In this document: piece after piece, positions 1 to 10,219 of the stretch
Layout: the number at the start of each line of letters is the position of its first letter
How positions within the stretch are numbered: position 1 is the first letter of the stretch
Assembly: GCF_000183725.1 (NCBI RefSeq)
Contig: NC_014762.1
Span: forward strand, 496,001-560,000
Direction of reading: 5' to 3'
Length of the DNA: 64,000 nt
DNA from: Sulfuricurvum kujiense DSM 16994
GTDB lineage: Bacteria > Campylobacterota > Campylobacteria > Campylobacterales > Sulfurimonadaceae
Translations under genes and position numbers: made by a program
The notes under the pieces: generated by a model
What the model was told of the DNA's origin: nothing
What the model saw: only the letters and a program-made list of their open reading frames with translations
The model's database searches: none

Positions 1-1
1 G

Positions 2-241
2 ACGGTCTTTTTCGTCGTATTGACCCTGTTCTTGTTCGGCGGAGACATTATGCTCGGGTTCAGCTTCCCGATGCTGGTCGGTGTTATTATCGGAACGTAT
101 AGTTCGATTTTCGTTGCGGCACAGCTTGTTGTTTGGACGGGATTCAGTGTCGGGCGTTATCGTGAAAAGATGGCTGAAAAACAGAAAATGCAAGCTGAAA
201 AAGAGAAAATGCGTGCTCAATTTGAGCAGGGCATTGTTTAA
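2..241 (+). CDS. secF: Protein translocase subunit SecF, C-terminal end (cut by window edge)
   Basis: Only the last 79 codons lie in the window; the frame is open from base 2, so there is no start here. SecF is an inner-membrane partner of SecD that uses the proton gradient to complete Sec-dependent export. The visible part holds hydrophobic segments typical of the SecF end, including the family stretch GVIIGTYSSIFVAA, followed by a charged cytoplasmic tail rich in Lys, Glu and Gln (KMAEKQKMQAEKEKMRAQF). It ends 29 bases before leuS on the same strand. The identification rests on the conserved last membrane helices. Confidence 0.88.
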   Translation, partial: TVFFVVLTLFLFGGDIMLGFSFPMLVGVIIGTYSSIFVAAQLVVWTGFSVGRYREKMAEKQKMQAEKEKMRAQFEQGIV

Positions 242-270
242 CATTTGACAAGAGTATTTAGGAGTTTTTT

Positions 271-2718
271 TTGAATTACACCCCCGCATCGATTGAGGCC
301 AAGTGGCAAAAAACGTGGAGCACGACGAAGGCCTATGAGCCTTCGGACGATTTTTCCAAACCTAAAAAATATGTTTTGAGCATGTTTCCTTATCCGTCGG
401 GACGTATCCATATGGGACACGTCCGCAACTATACGATCGGCGACGCATTTGCCCGCTACTATCGCCAGCAGGGCTTTAACGTTCTTCACCCTATCGGATG
501 GGACAGCTTCGGTATGCCGGCGGAAAATGCGGCGATCAAACACGGCGTCCATCCGAAAAAATGGACCTATGAAAACATCGCAACAATGCGCGGAGAGCTT
601 GCCGGGCTTGGGCTATCTTTCTCCGAAGATCGGGAATTTGCGACTTCTAACCCGGAATATACGGCGTTCGAGCAGGGTTTCATCATCGATATGTTTAATC
701 GTGGGTTGTTGTATCGAAAACAGGGGTTTTTGAACTGGTGCCCGCACGATTTGACCGTTTTGGCAAATGAGCAGGTGGTAGACGGCGGATGCTGGAGATG
801 CGGAACGCCGATCGTCCAAAAAGAGATGTATCAGTACTACCTCAAAATCAGTGATTACGCCGAAGAACTTCTTGAGTCTTTAAAAACGTTAGAGGGAAAA
901 TGGCCGAAGCAGGTTTTGACGATGCAGGAGAACTGGATCGGAAAATCGTACGGTTTGGAATTTGCGTTTAAACTCGACGAAGAGAGCGAAGGCAAACTGG
1001 GCGCCGTGTATCAAAGCTTCGATGTCTTTACGACGCGTCCCGATACGATCTACGGGGTGAGCTACGCCGCCTTGGCTCCGGAACACGAGATTGTCCGCCA
1101 TATGCTTTCGTTCGGCCTTTTGGATGAGGCTACAAGCGATGCTATCAAAGCGATGCAGCGGGTCAGTGCGCGTGACCGCGCCACGAGCCCAAAAGAGGGG
1201 GTGTCTCTGGGGATTCATGTCATCCATCCATTGACAGGGGCAAAAGTTCCGGTATGGGTGGCTAATTTCGTCCTTACCGATTACGGCTCCGGGGCAGTTA
1301 TGGCCGTTCCTGCACATGACGATCGTGACTATGAATTTGCGGCGAAGTACAATTTGCCGATCAAAGCGGTTATCTTCCCGAGCGAGGGTGAATTGCCGCT
1401 GGGGTGCGCCTATACCGAAGCAGGGACGCTTCGTGAGAGTGCACAGTTCAGCGGTTTAGACAATGTTACCGCTAAAGCTTCTATCATGGATCATTTCGAA
1501 GCTTCTCACCTCGGTAAAAAAGTGATAAATTTTCGTCTCAAAGACTGGGGAATCAGCCGTCAGCGTTACTGGGGTGCTCCGATCCCTCTGATTCACTGTG
1601 AGTCGTGCGGAATCGTTCCGGAAGATAAAGCCAACCTTCCGGTCGCATTGCCTGAAGACGTTGTGATTAACGGTGAAGGAAATCCGCTTGAGCACCACCC
1701 GACGTGGAAACACTGTACCTGTCCGAAATGCGGGAAGAGCGCCGTCCGTGAAACCGATACGATGGATACCTTTATCCAATCGTCATGGTATTTTTTGCGC
1801 TATACGGTCAAAAATGATTACCAAAAGGCGCTTGACCCTGCAGCACTTGATTACTGGATGGGTGTCGATCACTACATCGGTGGGATCGAACACGCCATTT
1901 TGCATCTGTTATACGCACGCTTTTTTACGAAAATGCTCCGTGATCTGGGATACGTCAACTCAGATGAGCCGTTTGAGCATCTTTTGACACAGGGGATGGT
2001 TCTCAAAGACGGGGCAAAAATGTCCAAGTCCAAAGGCAATACCGTCGATCCCGGAGAGCTGGTTGCAAAATATGGTGCCGATACGGCGCGTCTGTTCATC
2101 CTTTTTGCCGCCCCTCCAACCCAGGAGCTGGAGTGGAACGACAGTGCGGTTGAGGGGGCATTCCGCTTTCTGAAACGTTTTGCCGATCGAAGCCAATACG
2201 TCAATGTTACCGATAAATTACCGAGTATCGAGCACAGTACCCTTTCCAAAGAGGAGAAAGCGGCCCGCAAAAAAGTGTATGAAGCGCTGAAACGGGCTCA
2301 AGAGGTATACGGTGAACGTCATACATTCAATACCATGATCGCGGGTGTAATGGAAGCGATGAATGCGTTAAACGAACAAAATAACCGCGATGTCTGGACG
2401 GAAGGGTATTGGATTTTAACTTCCGTGATGGAGCCGATCGTTCCGCATATCTGCTGGGAACTTTCTACCAACCTTTTCAACGGCAAAAACTTCGGTACGC
2501 AAACGGTACGAGAAGAGGTATTCGAAGTGGAAGCGCTGGCGCTTGGAGTTTCGATCAACGGTAAAAATCGCGCCACGATCGAAGTGGGTGTGAATGAGTC
2601 TCAAGAGGCGATTATCGAGATTGCCAAAGCATCCGTAGAGAAATGGATAGAGGGCAAAGAGATCGTCAAAGCGATCGTGATCCCCGGCAAGCTCGTCAAT
2701 CTCGTCATAAAAGGGTAA
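271..2718 (+). CDS. leuS: Leucyl-tRNA synthetase
   Basis: Class I aminoacyl-tRNA synthetase that charges tRNA-Leu in the cytoplasm. The 815-residue length fits bacterial LeuRS. The HIGH-type motif HMGH is at residues 47-50 and KMSKS at 583-587. The region between holds the inserted editing domain, with the conserved [17 protein letters not shown] stretch around residue 340-350. Cysteine pairs near residues 170-180 and 445-490 look like zinc-binding loops. The start is TTG at 271, chosen because AGGAG lies at 260-264 with a six-base spacer. The gene runs directly into lptE with a three-base gap. Confidence 0.98.
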   Translation: MNYTPASIEAKWQKTWSTTKAYEPSDDFSKPKKYVLSMFPYPSGRIHMGHVRNYTIGDAFARYYRQQGFNVLHPIGWDSFGMPAENAAIKHGVHPKKWTYENIATMRGELAGLGLSFSEDREFATSNPEYTAFEQGFIIDMFNRGLLYRKQGFLNWCPHDLTVLANEQVVDGGCWRCGTPIVQKEMYQYYLKISDYAEELLESLKTLEGKWPKQVLTMQENWIGKSYGLEFAFKLDEESEGKLGAVYQSFDVFTTRPDTIYGVSYAALAPEHEIVRHMLSFGLLDEATSDAIKAMQRVSARDRATSPKEGVSLGIHVIHPLTGAKVPVWVANFVLTDYGSGAVMAVPAHDDRDYEFAAKYNLPIKAVIFPSEGELPLGCAYTEAGTLRESAQFSGLDNVTAKASIMDHFEASHLGKKVINFRLKDWGISRQRYWGAPIPLIHCESCGIVPEDKANLPVALPEDVVINGEGNPLEHHPTWKHCTCPKCGKSAVRETDTMDTFIQSSWYFLRYTVKNDYQKALDPAALDYWMGVDHYIGGIEHAILHLLYARFFTKMLRDLGYVNSDEPFEHLLTQGMVLKDGAKMSKSKGNTVDPGELVAKYGADTARLFILFAAPPTQELEWNDSAVEGAFRFLKRFADRSQYVNVTDKLPSIEHSTLSKEEKAARKKVYEALKRAQEVYGERHTFNTMIAGVMEAMNALNEQNNRDVWTEGYWILTSVMEPIVPHICWELSTNLFNGKNFGTQTVREEVFEVEALALGVSINGKNRATIEVGVNESQEAIIEIAKASVEKWIEGKEIVKAIVIPGKLVNLVIKG

Positions 2719-2721
2719 AGT

Positions 2722-3219
2722 GTGAAATACTGGATACTGAGCGCATTGATCTTTTTAGCCGGCTGCGGTTATCAGCCTTCGAGCCATTTGGCTAAAAATG
2801 TTGTGGGCGACAGTGTCAGTACCGAAGTGGTAATTAGGATGGAAGACCCTCAAAATACCGTTATTATAAAAGATGCCGTCGATATGGCGGTTATTACGAG
2901 ATTTAGAACGGCACTCGTTCCTAAAAATGTTTCGCATACCCATTTGAAAATAATGATAAATTCCGTATCTTTCAGTCCTCTCCGGTACGATACTAACGGC
3001 TATATCATAACCTACCGCACCGCGGTTGTAATGGGAATCAGCCGTACGACGGCGGGCAAAACGGCGAATTATACGACCAGCGGGGTATATGATTTCGATA
3101 TTGAACCGAATGCTATTATTTCCGATCAGGCACGTTTTGAAGCGATCCGTCAAGGGGCACAAAAAGGGATTGATGTTTTCATAGCACAGGTATCGGCACA
3201 GGGTTCTGACTCGAAATAA
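2722..3219 (+). CDS. lptE: LptE-like LPS-assembly lipoprotein
   Basis: Probable outer-membrane lipoprotein that plugs and stabilises the LptD barrel during lipopolysaccharide insertion. What is seen: a 165-residue protein with a short signal peptide ending in the lipobox LAGC (Cys at residue 15), then a small mixed alpha/beta domain with a long conserved-looking strand region and no enzyme motif. The start is GTG at 2722, just after the leuS stop. The position right after leuS matches the usual lptE location in proteobacteria, which supports the assignment more than the weakly conserved sequence does. It may be cotranscribed with the cyclase gene that follows ten bases later. Confidence 0.75.
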   Translation: MKYWILSALIFLAGCGYQPSSHLAKNVVGDSVSTEVVIRMEDPQNTVIIKDAVDMAVITRFRTALVPKNVSHTHLKIMINSVSFSPLRYDTNGYIITYRTAVVMGISRTTAGKTANYTTSGVYDFDIEPNAIISDQARFEAIRQGAQKGIDVFIAQVSAQGSDSK

Positions 3220-3228
3220 GGGGTAAAT

Positions 3229-4764
3229 ATGACCATTAACCAAATTGTTCGAAATACGGTCGAGAGGCTTAAAGCGGAAGGGAAAGTGTGGACTCCCGAC
3301 GTCTATGCCGAGACATTTTGTGCTGAAGCTAAAAAAGCGGGATTTGCGGTCGAAGACTGCAGCGGAATAGACCGCTATGTCGCTTTGATGGATAAAAAAA
3401 CACTCGATGAGATCAAACAATACCGTGTTCGGACAACGGCTGAACTGATCCGATTCCTAATCTCCAAACTGAGCCGCATGAACCCCAATGAAGCGACGAT
3501 TTTGGTCGAACTCCTAAGCGGCCTCGCCAAAAAAATGGCGCAAAGCATCGATTTGCTGCACAATCCGGATGCTTCCGCATTGGCAAAAAAGACAATCGCC
3601 ATTCTCGAGTCCCAAGGAGGATCGACGCAAATCGATCTGCTTAAACAGGCATGGACAAATTTTCTTTCCGTTTACGACGATTCGTTTTTAATGAAACTGG
3701 CTCATTTCGGTTCAGTCGACTCGACCAATTTACGAAGCACGATTGAGGGGCTTAAGTTCAAAACGAGCCAAGGAGGAGGGGTTGATTATGATAGAACGAT
3801 TCGTATTCTCATCTCTTCATTGGTCCCTTCCATCGCCCCCACTATGGACGATACGACAATAGAACTCTCCCAGAAACTTCATAGCAACCCGGCGTATATC
3901 GCAACCGATGAGTGCGAAAAAGAGATAAAAACTGCGATTGCGATGCGTATAGCCCTCGATAAACACAGTGTGGAAGAGATGGTTCACGCACTTGATGTAC
4001 TCCTAGATAAACTTTCGGTACAACTCATTGATTTGATCGAGAGAAGCGAAAGCTCAAGCAGTGAAATCCGGGAAGTAAAACGTGATCTTGAAGCGCTTGA
4101 GAGCCATAAGCCTGCTGATTTTAAAACCGCTCACAAACGGCTCTATACTATTGCCAGTACACTGGAAGAAAGAGTAGAAGTGTTGAGCAAAGATTTAAAA
4201 GTTCATAATGAAAAAGTGAATCAGATGGGGAAAAAGATCGCTACTCTGGAGGCGGAACTGGCGCAGGCGACTCAGGCGTCACGGGAAGACTTTTTGACGA
4301 AACTTTTTAACAAACGGGCGATTGAAGAGTATCTGAATTTGAAAGAGGCCGAATATGAGCGCCACGGACATTCGTTTTGCGTTGCGATGCTCGATTTGGA
4401 CCATTTTAAAGCGGTTAACGATACCTACGGCCATGAAGCAGGGGATGCGGTGCTGATCGCATTTGCCAAAATCTTGAAATTGGAAGCCCGAAACAGCGAT
4501 ATCGTCGGACGCTACGGAGGGGAAGAATTTTTGGCTATTTTGGGAGATACCGATTTGGAAGGGGCGAAAATCTTTTGCGAAAAAGTACGTGCCCATGTCG
4601 AGCAGGCCCATTTTATGTATCAGGGGCAGCGGATAGCCGTCAGTATAAGTATCGGTGTCGCACAGCGTAGTAACTTTCCTTCATTGAAAGCATTGATAAG
4701 CGGTGCGGATGAGCGGCTGTATGATGCTAAGCGTAAAGGGCGAAACCGCGTCGAGCCTGCATGA
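3229..4764 (+). CDS. Diguanylate cyclase with long helical N-terminal region
   Basis: Makes the second messenger c-di-GMP from two GTP. The C-terminal GGDEF domain (about residues 355-511) carries the active-site loop GGEEF at 430-434 and an RxxD product-inhibition site (RNSD) five residues upstream, so it should be an active, feedback-inhibited cyclase. The first 340 residues are predicted mostly helical with a coiled-coil stretch around 255-345; I recognise no sensor domain and no membrane segment, so the protein is probably cytoplasmic. It starts ten bases after lptE and its stop overlaps folC by four bases. The input signal is unknown. Confidence 0.9.
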   Translation: MTINQIVRNTVERLKAEGKVWTPDVYAETFCAEAKKAGFAVEDCSGIDRYVALMDKKTLDEIKQYRVRTTAELIRFLISKLSRMNPNEATILVELLSGLAKKMAQSIDLLHNPDASALAKKTIAILESQGGSTQIDLLKQAWTNFLSVYDDSFLMKLAHFGSVDSTNLRSTIEGLKFKTSQGGGVDYDRTIRILISSLVPSIAPTMDDTTIELSQKLHSNPAYIATDECEKEIKTAIAMRIALDKHSVEEMVHALDVLLDKLSVQLIDLIERSESSSSEIREVKRDLEALESHKPADFKTAHKRLYTIASTLEERVEVLSKDLKVHNEKVNQMGKKIATLEAELAQATQASREDFLTKLFNKRAIEEYLNLKEAEYERHGHSFCVAMLDLDHFKAVNDTYGHEAGDAVLIAFAKILKLEARNSDIVGRYGGEEFLAILGDTDLEGAKIFCEKVRAHVEQAHFMYQGQRIAVSISIGVAQRSNFPSLKALISGADERLYDAKRKGRNRVEPA

Positions 4765-5912
4765 CACTGAACGATTTTTTAGCGCAAAAGCCTTTATTTT
4801 ACGACGTGATCGATGTCGAGCGCTTTCCCAAAGCGTATCGGCAGATTGCACAGATGCTTCCAAAACCGAAACTCATTCATCTTGTCGGGACGAACGGCAA
4901 AGGCTCGACCGGACGTTTTTTGGCTACTGCACTCGATCGAGCCGGAAAGAAAACAGGACACTATACATCACCCCATATCCTTCGGTTTAACGAGCGGATA
5001 TGGATGGACGGCGCCGAGATAAGCGATAAGAGGCTGGAAGAGGCGCATCAAAAGCTTTTATCGCTTCTGACACGGGAGGTATCGGAATCGCTCAGCTATT
5101 TTGAGTATACGACCCTTGTAGCGATGGTTGCGTATGAGGGATGCGAATACGTTGTATGCGAAGCGGGGCTGGGGGGCGAGTTTGACGCTACCAATGTTTT
5201 TGATAAAGTATTGAGTATTTTCACTCCGATCGATTTTGACCATGCGGTGTTTTTGGGTACCACAATCGATTCGATCGCAACGACGAAACTGCGCAGTATG
5301 CAGGACATTGCTCTGCTGGGAAAACAAAAACATCCTGAAGTCGAAACGATCGCCAAAACGGTTGCGGCAGACAAAGGGTGTACTCTCTATACCCTCTCGG
5401 AGCGGCTGAACTCTCAAATCGAAGAGATGGCATGGCACCTTGCCACGAAAAATGGTCTTAGCGACTATTTACGCGATAATCTGACATTGGCAATGGCGGC
5501 GTATGAGCTATTGGGATATGAAGCAAATGAAGAGCTGTTTGATCAAAGTGCACTGTTCGGGCGTTTGAGTCAAATTGCCCCTAATGTTACGCTGGATGTA
5601 GGGCACAATGCATTGGCGGCCGATTCGATTGCGAAAGCATATGCTGGAAGAAAGGTGACTCTGATCTACAATACCTACGGCGATAAAGATTACCGGGAAA
5701 TATTGAGTATTCTAAAACCGATTATCAAATCGGTTGAGATTATTGAGGTTAATGAGGGGCGGATTGTAGAGAGAATGCTTCTCGAATCGGTATTGGAGCA
5801 ATTGGAAATACCCTATAGCCAATTTGAATCGATTGAAAAAGATAAAGAGTATTTGGTTTTCGGCTCCTTTAGTGTAGCCGAAACGTTTTTGAAGAGGATG
5901 AATAAGCACTGA
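4761..5912 (+). CDS. folC: Folylpolyglutamate synthase / dihydrofolate synthase
   Basis: Mur-ligase-family enzyme that adds glutamate to folates (and, in bifunctional members, to dihydropteroate) with ATP. The P-loop VGTNGKGSTGRFLA is at residues 42-55 and the family signature YTSPHILRFNERI follows. CEAGLGGEFDATN matches the conserved (E/D)xGxGG(R)xDATN block, and LDVGHN marks the C-terminal domain. At 383 residues it is shorter than the E. coli protein but within the range for Campylobacterota. The ATG overlaps the end of the cyclase gene by four bases, and the last base of its stop is the first base of the mfd start, so the three genes are translationally coupled. Confidence 0.93.
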   Translation: MTLNDFLAQKPLFYDVIDVERFPKAYRQIAQMLPKPKLIHLVGTNGKGSTGRFLATALDRAGKKTGHYTSPHILRFNERIWMDGAEISDKRLEEAHQKLLSLLTREVSESLSYFEYTTLVAMVAYEGCEYVVCEAGLGGEFDATNVFDKVLSIFTPIDFDHAVFLGTTIDSIATTKLRSMQDIALLGKQKHPEVETIAKTVAADKGCTLYTLSERLNSQIEEMAWHLATKNGLSDYLRDNLTLAMAAYELLGYEANEELFDQSALFGRLSQIAPNVTLDVGHNALAADSIAKAYAGRKVTLIYNTYGDKDYREILSILKPIIKSVEIIEVNEGRIVERMLLESVLEQLEIPYSQFESIEKDKEYLVFGSFSVAETFLKRMNKH

Positions 5913-8899
5913 TGTCACAAGCACGATGGTATGAATATAGTAAAAACAATCCGAAAGCTCTCCCCGAGATTCTTCTGTGCGAGGATGCGAAAGAGGCGTC
6001 GGAACTGAGCGACGTTTCCACTTTTTTAGAAATCCCCCACATCGTATTGCCCGATTTTCGTGCGACCTATATGGACGATCTCAGACCGTTTGGCGAAGAG
6101 CTATTTGCCCTTTTCGCCGCACTTCGAACCTATTATACAGCCTCAAAAAAACCGCTGATTATTTCCCCGCTCAAAACACTCCTTTTTCCGATGCCGCATG
6201 AGAGTTTGCTTCAAAGCGAGACGATCGAGTTCGCCTCCCGCATCGATCTGGGCAGCTTTAAACAAAAACTGCTCCATTGGGGGTACACCTTTGTTGATAT
6301 GGTGGAGATGGAGGGGGAGGTATCGCACCGCGGCGACATCCTCGACATCTACGTCCCGAACCAAAGCAACCCCTATCGTATCAGCCTCTTTGACGACGAG
6401 GTCGAAGAGATCAAAGCGTTTGATGTCGAAACCCAGCGCACCGACAAAGAGGAACTGGCCTCTATCGAAGTGACCAGCGCTTTTTTCTCCCTCGATGAGC
6501 AGCAGCACAAAGCGTTCGAAAAAGCGATAGCCGCCGCACAAAGCGACAGCTTCGTCAAAGACATTGCCTCGCTCGGGTTTTGGGTCTTGAATGAGCACGG
6601 AGTCGATCTGTGCGAGGGGAAAAAAGTCTCGCGTATCCGTGAGATGAAAAGTGTCCTCGACGAAGCGTACGGACTCAATCAACCCGTCTTGCCGCGAACG
6701 AGACTCGAAGCAGACATCCTCCCCGAATCCGAAAAGTACACTCCATTGGGGGGAGGGAATTTAGAAACCCTTCGAAGCGTCCATAAAAACAAAAAATTTA
6801 CCCTGATCGCCGCCAGCGATACGCAGCTCAAAGCGGCGGGGATTTTTGATCTAAAAGGAATCTTGGTTAAAACATCCGGGATCGTTCTGAATCTGATCGG
6901 TCCCGATGAGATCATCCTTTCTCTTAACCGTCATGAGAAAAAGCGCCGTCGCCGCCGTACCTCCATTCTCCTCGATGATTTGAAAGTAGGGGACTACGTC
7001 GTCCACGAAGAGTACGGGGTCGGGATATTCGTCGGGATCGAACAGGCGGAGATTCTCGGCGGGGTGAAAGACCTCGTCGTCATCAAATACATGGGGGATG
7101 ACAAGCTTCTCCTCCCCGTCGAAAACCTTGATACGATTGACCGCTATATCGCCTCAGGGAGCCTCCCCGTCCTTGATCGTCTGGGCAAGGGAAGTTTCGG
7201 CAAACTCAAAGAGTCGGTCAAAGCACGGTTGTTCGAGATTGCCTCCGAGATCGTCGGGATTGCGGCGAGCCGTGCGCTGATCAAAGCGTCGGTGATCAGT
7301 GTCGATGCGGGTGAGCTTCGAAGATTCCAAGATGCTGCCGGATTTGACTACACTCCGGATCAATCAAGTGCGATCAGCTCGATAGTCCGTGATCTCTCCT
7401 CCGGTCATATCATGGATCGTTTGCTCAGTGGAGATGTCGGTTTCGGGAAAACGGAGGTGGCGATGAACGCTATTTTCGCCGCCGCAAAAGGGGGATACCA
7501 ATCGCTCCTCGTCGTTCCGACCACCTTGCTCAGTTCCCAGCATTTCCAATCGCTTAAAACCCGTCTCGCACCATTCGGTCTTCGGGTCGCTAAGCTCGAC
7601 CGCTTCGTCAGCACCAAAGAGAAAAACGCAACCCTTCGGGCGCTTGAAGCGGGGGAACTCGACTGTGTCGTCGGAACCCACGCCCTGTTCGGGGTGAGCT
7701 GTAAGAAGCTCGGAATCGTCATTATCGATGAAGAGCACAAATTCGGGGTAAAACAAAAAGAGAAACTCAAATCGCTCTATGAAAACGTCCACCTTCTCAG
7801 CATGAGCGCGACCCCGATCCCGCGCAGTCTTAATCAGGCGCTCAGTTCGATTAAGACGATGTCCGAGCTTCTCACCCCTCCGAGCGAGCGCTTAGGGGTA
7901 CGGACATTTGTGAAAAACTACGACGAGAAACTGATCAAAGAGGTTATCTTGCGCGAGCTTCGCCGCGGCGGTCAGGTGTTTTACGTCCACAACTCTATCG
8001 ATTCGATGATCATCAAATCGGGTGAGCTGAAAGCGATCCTCCCCGATCTGCGTATACTCATCCTCCACTCTCAGATCAGTGCAAATCAGACCGAGGAGGA
8101 ACTGGCGAAATTTGCGAATCGCGAATACGATGTCCTTCTCGCAACCTCCATCATCGAATCGGGGATTCATATGCCGACGGTTAACACAATGATTATCGAC
8201 GGAGCGGACCGTTTCGGGATGGCCGATCTGCATCAGCTGCGCGGCCGTGTCGGACGGGGCCATATCGAGGGGTATGCCTATTTTATTGTCGATGACAAAG
8301 AGAACCTCACCGAAGAGGCGAAAAAACGTCTTGTGGCACTCGAATCGAACTCCTTTTTGGGAAGCGGATCGATGTTGGCGTACCACGACCTCGAAATCCG
8401 CGGCGGGGGGAATCTCGTCGGGGATGCTCAGAGCGGTCACATCAAAAATATCGGGTATGCCCTTTACTTGCGGATGTTGGAAGATGCGATCAAGCTCCTT
8501 ACCAACCAAACGACGGCGGTGCGGGCAAAAGTCGATATCAAGCTCACCGTCAGCGCCTTTATCAGCGATGAGATCGTTACCGAAGACCGCCTTCGACTTG
8601 AACTCTACCGCCGCCTGAGCCAGTGCGAAAGTCCGAGCGAGATATACGAGATCGAAGAAGAGGTCGGGGATCGGTTCGGCAAACCCGATACTCCTACGAA
8701 ACAGTTTTTCGAGATCATGGTGATCAAACTGCTCTGTATCGAGAAGAAGATCAAAATGGTGAGCAACTACAACCAAAACATCACCATAGAGTACCAAAGT
8801 GGCATCAAAGAGACGCTTCAGAGCAAAAGCAAAGACGATGATGATCTTATCGGTACGGTATTGCACTATCTTCGCACGACGAAACAAAAAGGGCTGTAA
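5912..8899 (+). CDS. mfd: Transcription-repair coupling factor Mfd
   Basis: ATP-driven translocase that removes RNA polymerase stalled at DNA lesions and recruits UvrA. In order: a UvrB-like N-terminal region (about 1-280), the RNA-polymerase-interacting CarD-like domain (about 345-410, with DYVVHEEYGVGIF), and an SF2 helicase core with Walker A GDVGFGKT at 507-514, DEEH at 606-609 and motif VI RGRVGRG near 779-785. A TRCF C-terminal domain follows. The 995-residue length is shorter than E. coli Mfd (about 1150), as is common in Campylobacterota. The ATG overlaps the folC stop by one base, and its stop overlaps the rlmC start by one base. Confidence 0.97.
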   Translation: MSQARWYEYSKNNPKALPEILLCEDAKEASELSDVSTFLEIPHIVLPDFRATYMDDLRPFGEELFALFAALRTYYTASKKPLIISPLKTLLFPMPHESLLQSETIEFASRIDLGSFKQKLLHWGYTFVDMVEMEGEVSHRGDILDIYVPNQSNPYRISLFDDEVEEIKAFDVETQRTDKEELASIEVTSAFFSLDEQQHKAFEKAIAAAQSDSFVKDIASLGFWVLNEHGVDLCEGKKVSRIREMKSVLDEAYGLNQPVLPRTRLEADILPESEKYTPLGGGNLETLRSVHKNKKFTLIAASDTQLKAAGIFDLKGILVKTSGIVLNLIGPDEIILSLNRHEKKRRRRRTSILLDDLKVGDYVVHEEYGVGIFVGIEQAEILGGVKDLVVIKYMGDDKLLLPVENLDTIDRYIASGSLPVLDRLGKGSFGKLKESVKARLFEIASEIVGIAASRALIKASVISVDAGELRRFQDAAGFDYTPDQSSAISSIVRDLSSGHIMDRLLSGDVGFGKTEVAMNAIFAAAKGGYQSLLVVPTTLLSSQHFQSLKTRLAPFGLRVAKLDRFVSTKEKNATLRALEAGELDCVVGTHALFGVSCKKLGIVIIDEEHKFGVKQKEKLKSLYENVHLLSMSATPIPRSLNQALSSIKTMSELLTPPSERLGVRTFVKNYDEKLIKEVILRELRRGGQVFYVHNSIDSMIIKSGELKAILPDLRILILHSQISANQTEEELAKFANREYDVLLATSIIESGIHMPTVNTMIIDGADRFGMADLHQLRGRVGRGHIEGYAYFIVDDKENLTEEAKKRLVALESNSFLGSGSMLAYHDLEIRGGGNLVGDAQSGHIKNIGYALYLRMLEDAIKLLTNQTTAVRAKVDIKLTVSAFISDEIVTEDRLRLELYRRLSQCESPSEIYEIEEEVGDRFGKPDTPTKQFFEIMVIKLLCIEKKIKMVSNYNQNITIEYQSGIKETLQSKSKDDDDLIGTVLHYLRTTKQKGL

Positions 8900-10017
8900 T
8901 GAGTTTTTGTTCCTATTTCGATACCCATCTTTGCCACTCATGCCGATGGATCGATTACCATTATGCCGAACAGCTGAAACTCAAAAGTGACCAGCTGCAT
9001 GCCCTGCTGAACAAATATCAGCCCAACGGGTGGCAAAAGCCCGTTACCTCGCAGCTCAAAGGATTCCGTAACAAGGCCAAGATGGTAGCGACCCCTACGC
9101 CGGAGGGGATTGTGCTTGGACTTTCCGAAGAGGTGAGTCTGATCGACTGCCCTTTATATGATCTTAGTATGCAAAAAGTCTTGCATAGCGTTCAAGAGTG
9201 GCTTCGGGAATTGGGGATCAAAGGGTATGACATCAAACTCCGAAAAGGGGAACTCAAATACGTCCTCCTCACCCGCAGCAAATCAAACGGGACGATGATG
9301 CTCCGTTTTGTCCTCCGCTCTCATGGTATTATTGCGCGGCTGGAGGGGGGACTGGAAGAATTGATCAAACGCTCACCGGAGCTGAAAGTGGTTACGGTCA
9401 ATATCCAGCCGGTCCATATGGCGATCTTGGAAGGGGACGAAGAGATATTTTTGAGCGAACAGCGCCGTCTCGAAGAGCGGTTTAACGGTATTCCTCTTTA
9501 TATCCGCCCCAAAAGTTTTTTTCAAACCAATCCCGACGTCGCCGAAAAGCTCTATCGCACGGCGAGCGAGTGGATCGATGAGATCAAACCGTCGCGGTTA
9601 TGGGATCTGTTTTGCGGCGTCGGAGGGTTTGCTCTGCACTGTTCTGCACCCGAGCGTGAAATCATAGGGATCGAGATCGAGCCCGAAGCGATAGAGTGCG
9701 CCCGCGATTCGGCCGCGCAGCTGGAGATGACGAATCTCCGTTTTGAGTCGCTGGATGCGGCAAGCTTCGGGGCAAATTCGGGAGAGAAGCCCGATGCCGT
9801 GATTGTTAATCCGCCGCGGCGGGGGTTGGGTGAACAGTTGTGCAAATGGCTCGAAAAAGTCTCGGCCGAACATCTGATTTATTCAAGCTGCAATGCGGTG
9901 ACGCTGGCAAAAGATTTGGAACGTTTAGGCTCGTATGAAATCCAAAAAGTACAGCTTTTTGATATGTTTCCCCATACGGAACATTATGAAGTTCTGGTAT
10001 TTTTAAAAAAACGGTAA
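8899..10017 (+). CDS. rlmC: 23S rRNA (uracil-747 C5)-methyltransferase RlmC
   Basis: SAM-dependent enzyme that methylates a 23S rRNA uracil; the paralogue RlmD or TrmA is the main alternative. The N terminus carries the [4Fe-4S] cysteines C4, C12, C15 and C84 in the RlmC arrangement. GFRNKAKMV at 55-63, NIQPVHMAILEG and SFFQTNPDVAEKLY are highly similar to E. coli RlmC (RumB). The catalytic nucleophile is C331 in SSCNAV, after NPPRRG. The SAM-binding DLFCGVGGFALHC loop lies near 235-247. There is no TRAM domain, which argues for RlmC over RlmD. The ATG overlaps the mfd stop, and it is the last gene of this plus-strand run. Confidence 0.93.
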   Translation: MSFCSYFDTHLCHSCRWIDYHYAEQLKLKSDQLHALLNKYQPNGWQKPVTSQLKGFRNKAKMVATPTPEGIVLGLSEEVSLIDCPLYDLSMQKVLHSVQEWLRELGIKGYDIKLRKGELKYVLLTRSKSNGTMMLRFVLRSHGIIARLEGGLEELIKRSPELKVVTVNIQPVHMAILEGDEEIFLSEQRRLEERFNGIPLYIRPKSFFQTNPDVAEKLYRTASEWIDEIKPSRLWDLFCGVGGFALHCSAPEREIIGIEIEPEAIECARDSAAQLEMTNLRFESLDAASFGANSGEKPDAVIVNPPRRGLGEQLCKWLEKVSAEHLIYSSCNAVTLAKDLERLGSYEIQKVQLFDMFPHTEHYEVLVFLKKR

Positions 10018-10036
10018 GTGAATAGGTAGAGGAAAT

Positions 10037-10066
10037 AACTGCGGCTGAGGGAGAGGAGCCGCAGTT
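10037..10066 (+). terminator. GC-rich hairpin after rlmC
   Basis: A perfect 10-bp stem AACTGCGGCT / AGCCGCAGTT encloses a 10-base loop, 20 bases after the rlmC stop. No T-run follows, so it is not a textbook Rho-independent terminator, but its position between convergent genes suggests 3'-end formation or transcript protection. Confidence 0.45.
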
Positions 10067-10087
10067 GCGTCTGCATCGGTAGCAGAT

Positions 10088-10159
10088 TTACTGTTCTCGC
10101 AGTAAATACGAAATAAGTCCCAAAGCTATTACAAGAGCAGGAACTTTTTTCTCATTCAT
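10088..10159 (-). CDS. Possible 23-residue hydrophobic micropeptide
   Basis: A short minus-strand frame of 23 codons, M-NEKKVPALVIALGLISYLLREQ-like, begins at ATG 10159 and ends with TAA at 10088-10090. AAGGA sits three bases before the ATG, which is close but usable. The peptide has a charged start (NEKK), about 13 hydrophobic residues and a polar end, like a single-helix membrane micropeptide. It lies 60 bases downstream of the histidine kinase gene on the same strand. The second hairpin of this gap (10086-10107) overlaps its last codons. No homologue is recognised; it could be chance. Confidence 0.25.
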   Translation of the reverse strand: MNEKKVPALVIALGLISYLLREQ

Positions 10160-10219
10160 CCTTATTGTCGGTGATACATCGCTGTACACGGTTGAAAGTA
10201 TAATAAAGAGTCCGTGAAG

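Noticed and set aside
7892-8941. Long minus-strand open frame (349 codons) opposite mfd
   Set aside because: It lies wholly antisense to conserved mfd, has no ribosome site and no recognisable domain; long antisense frames are common where codon bias avoids stops.
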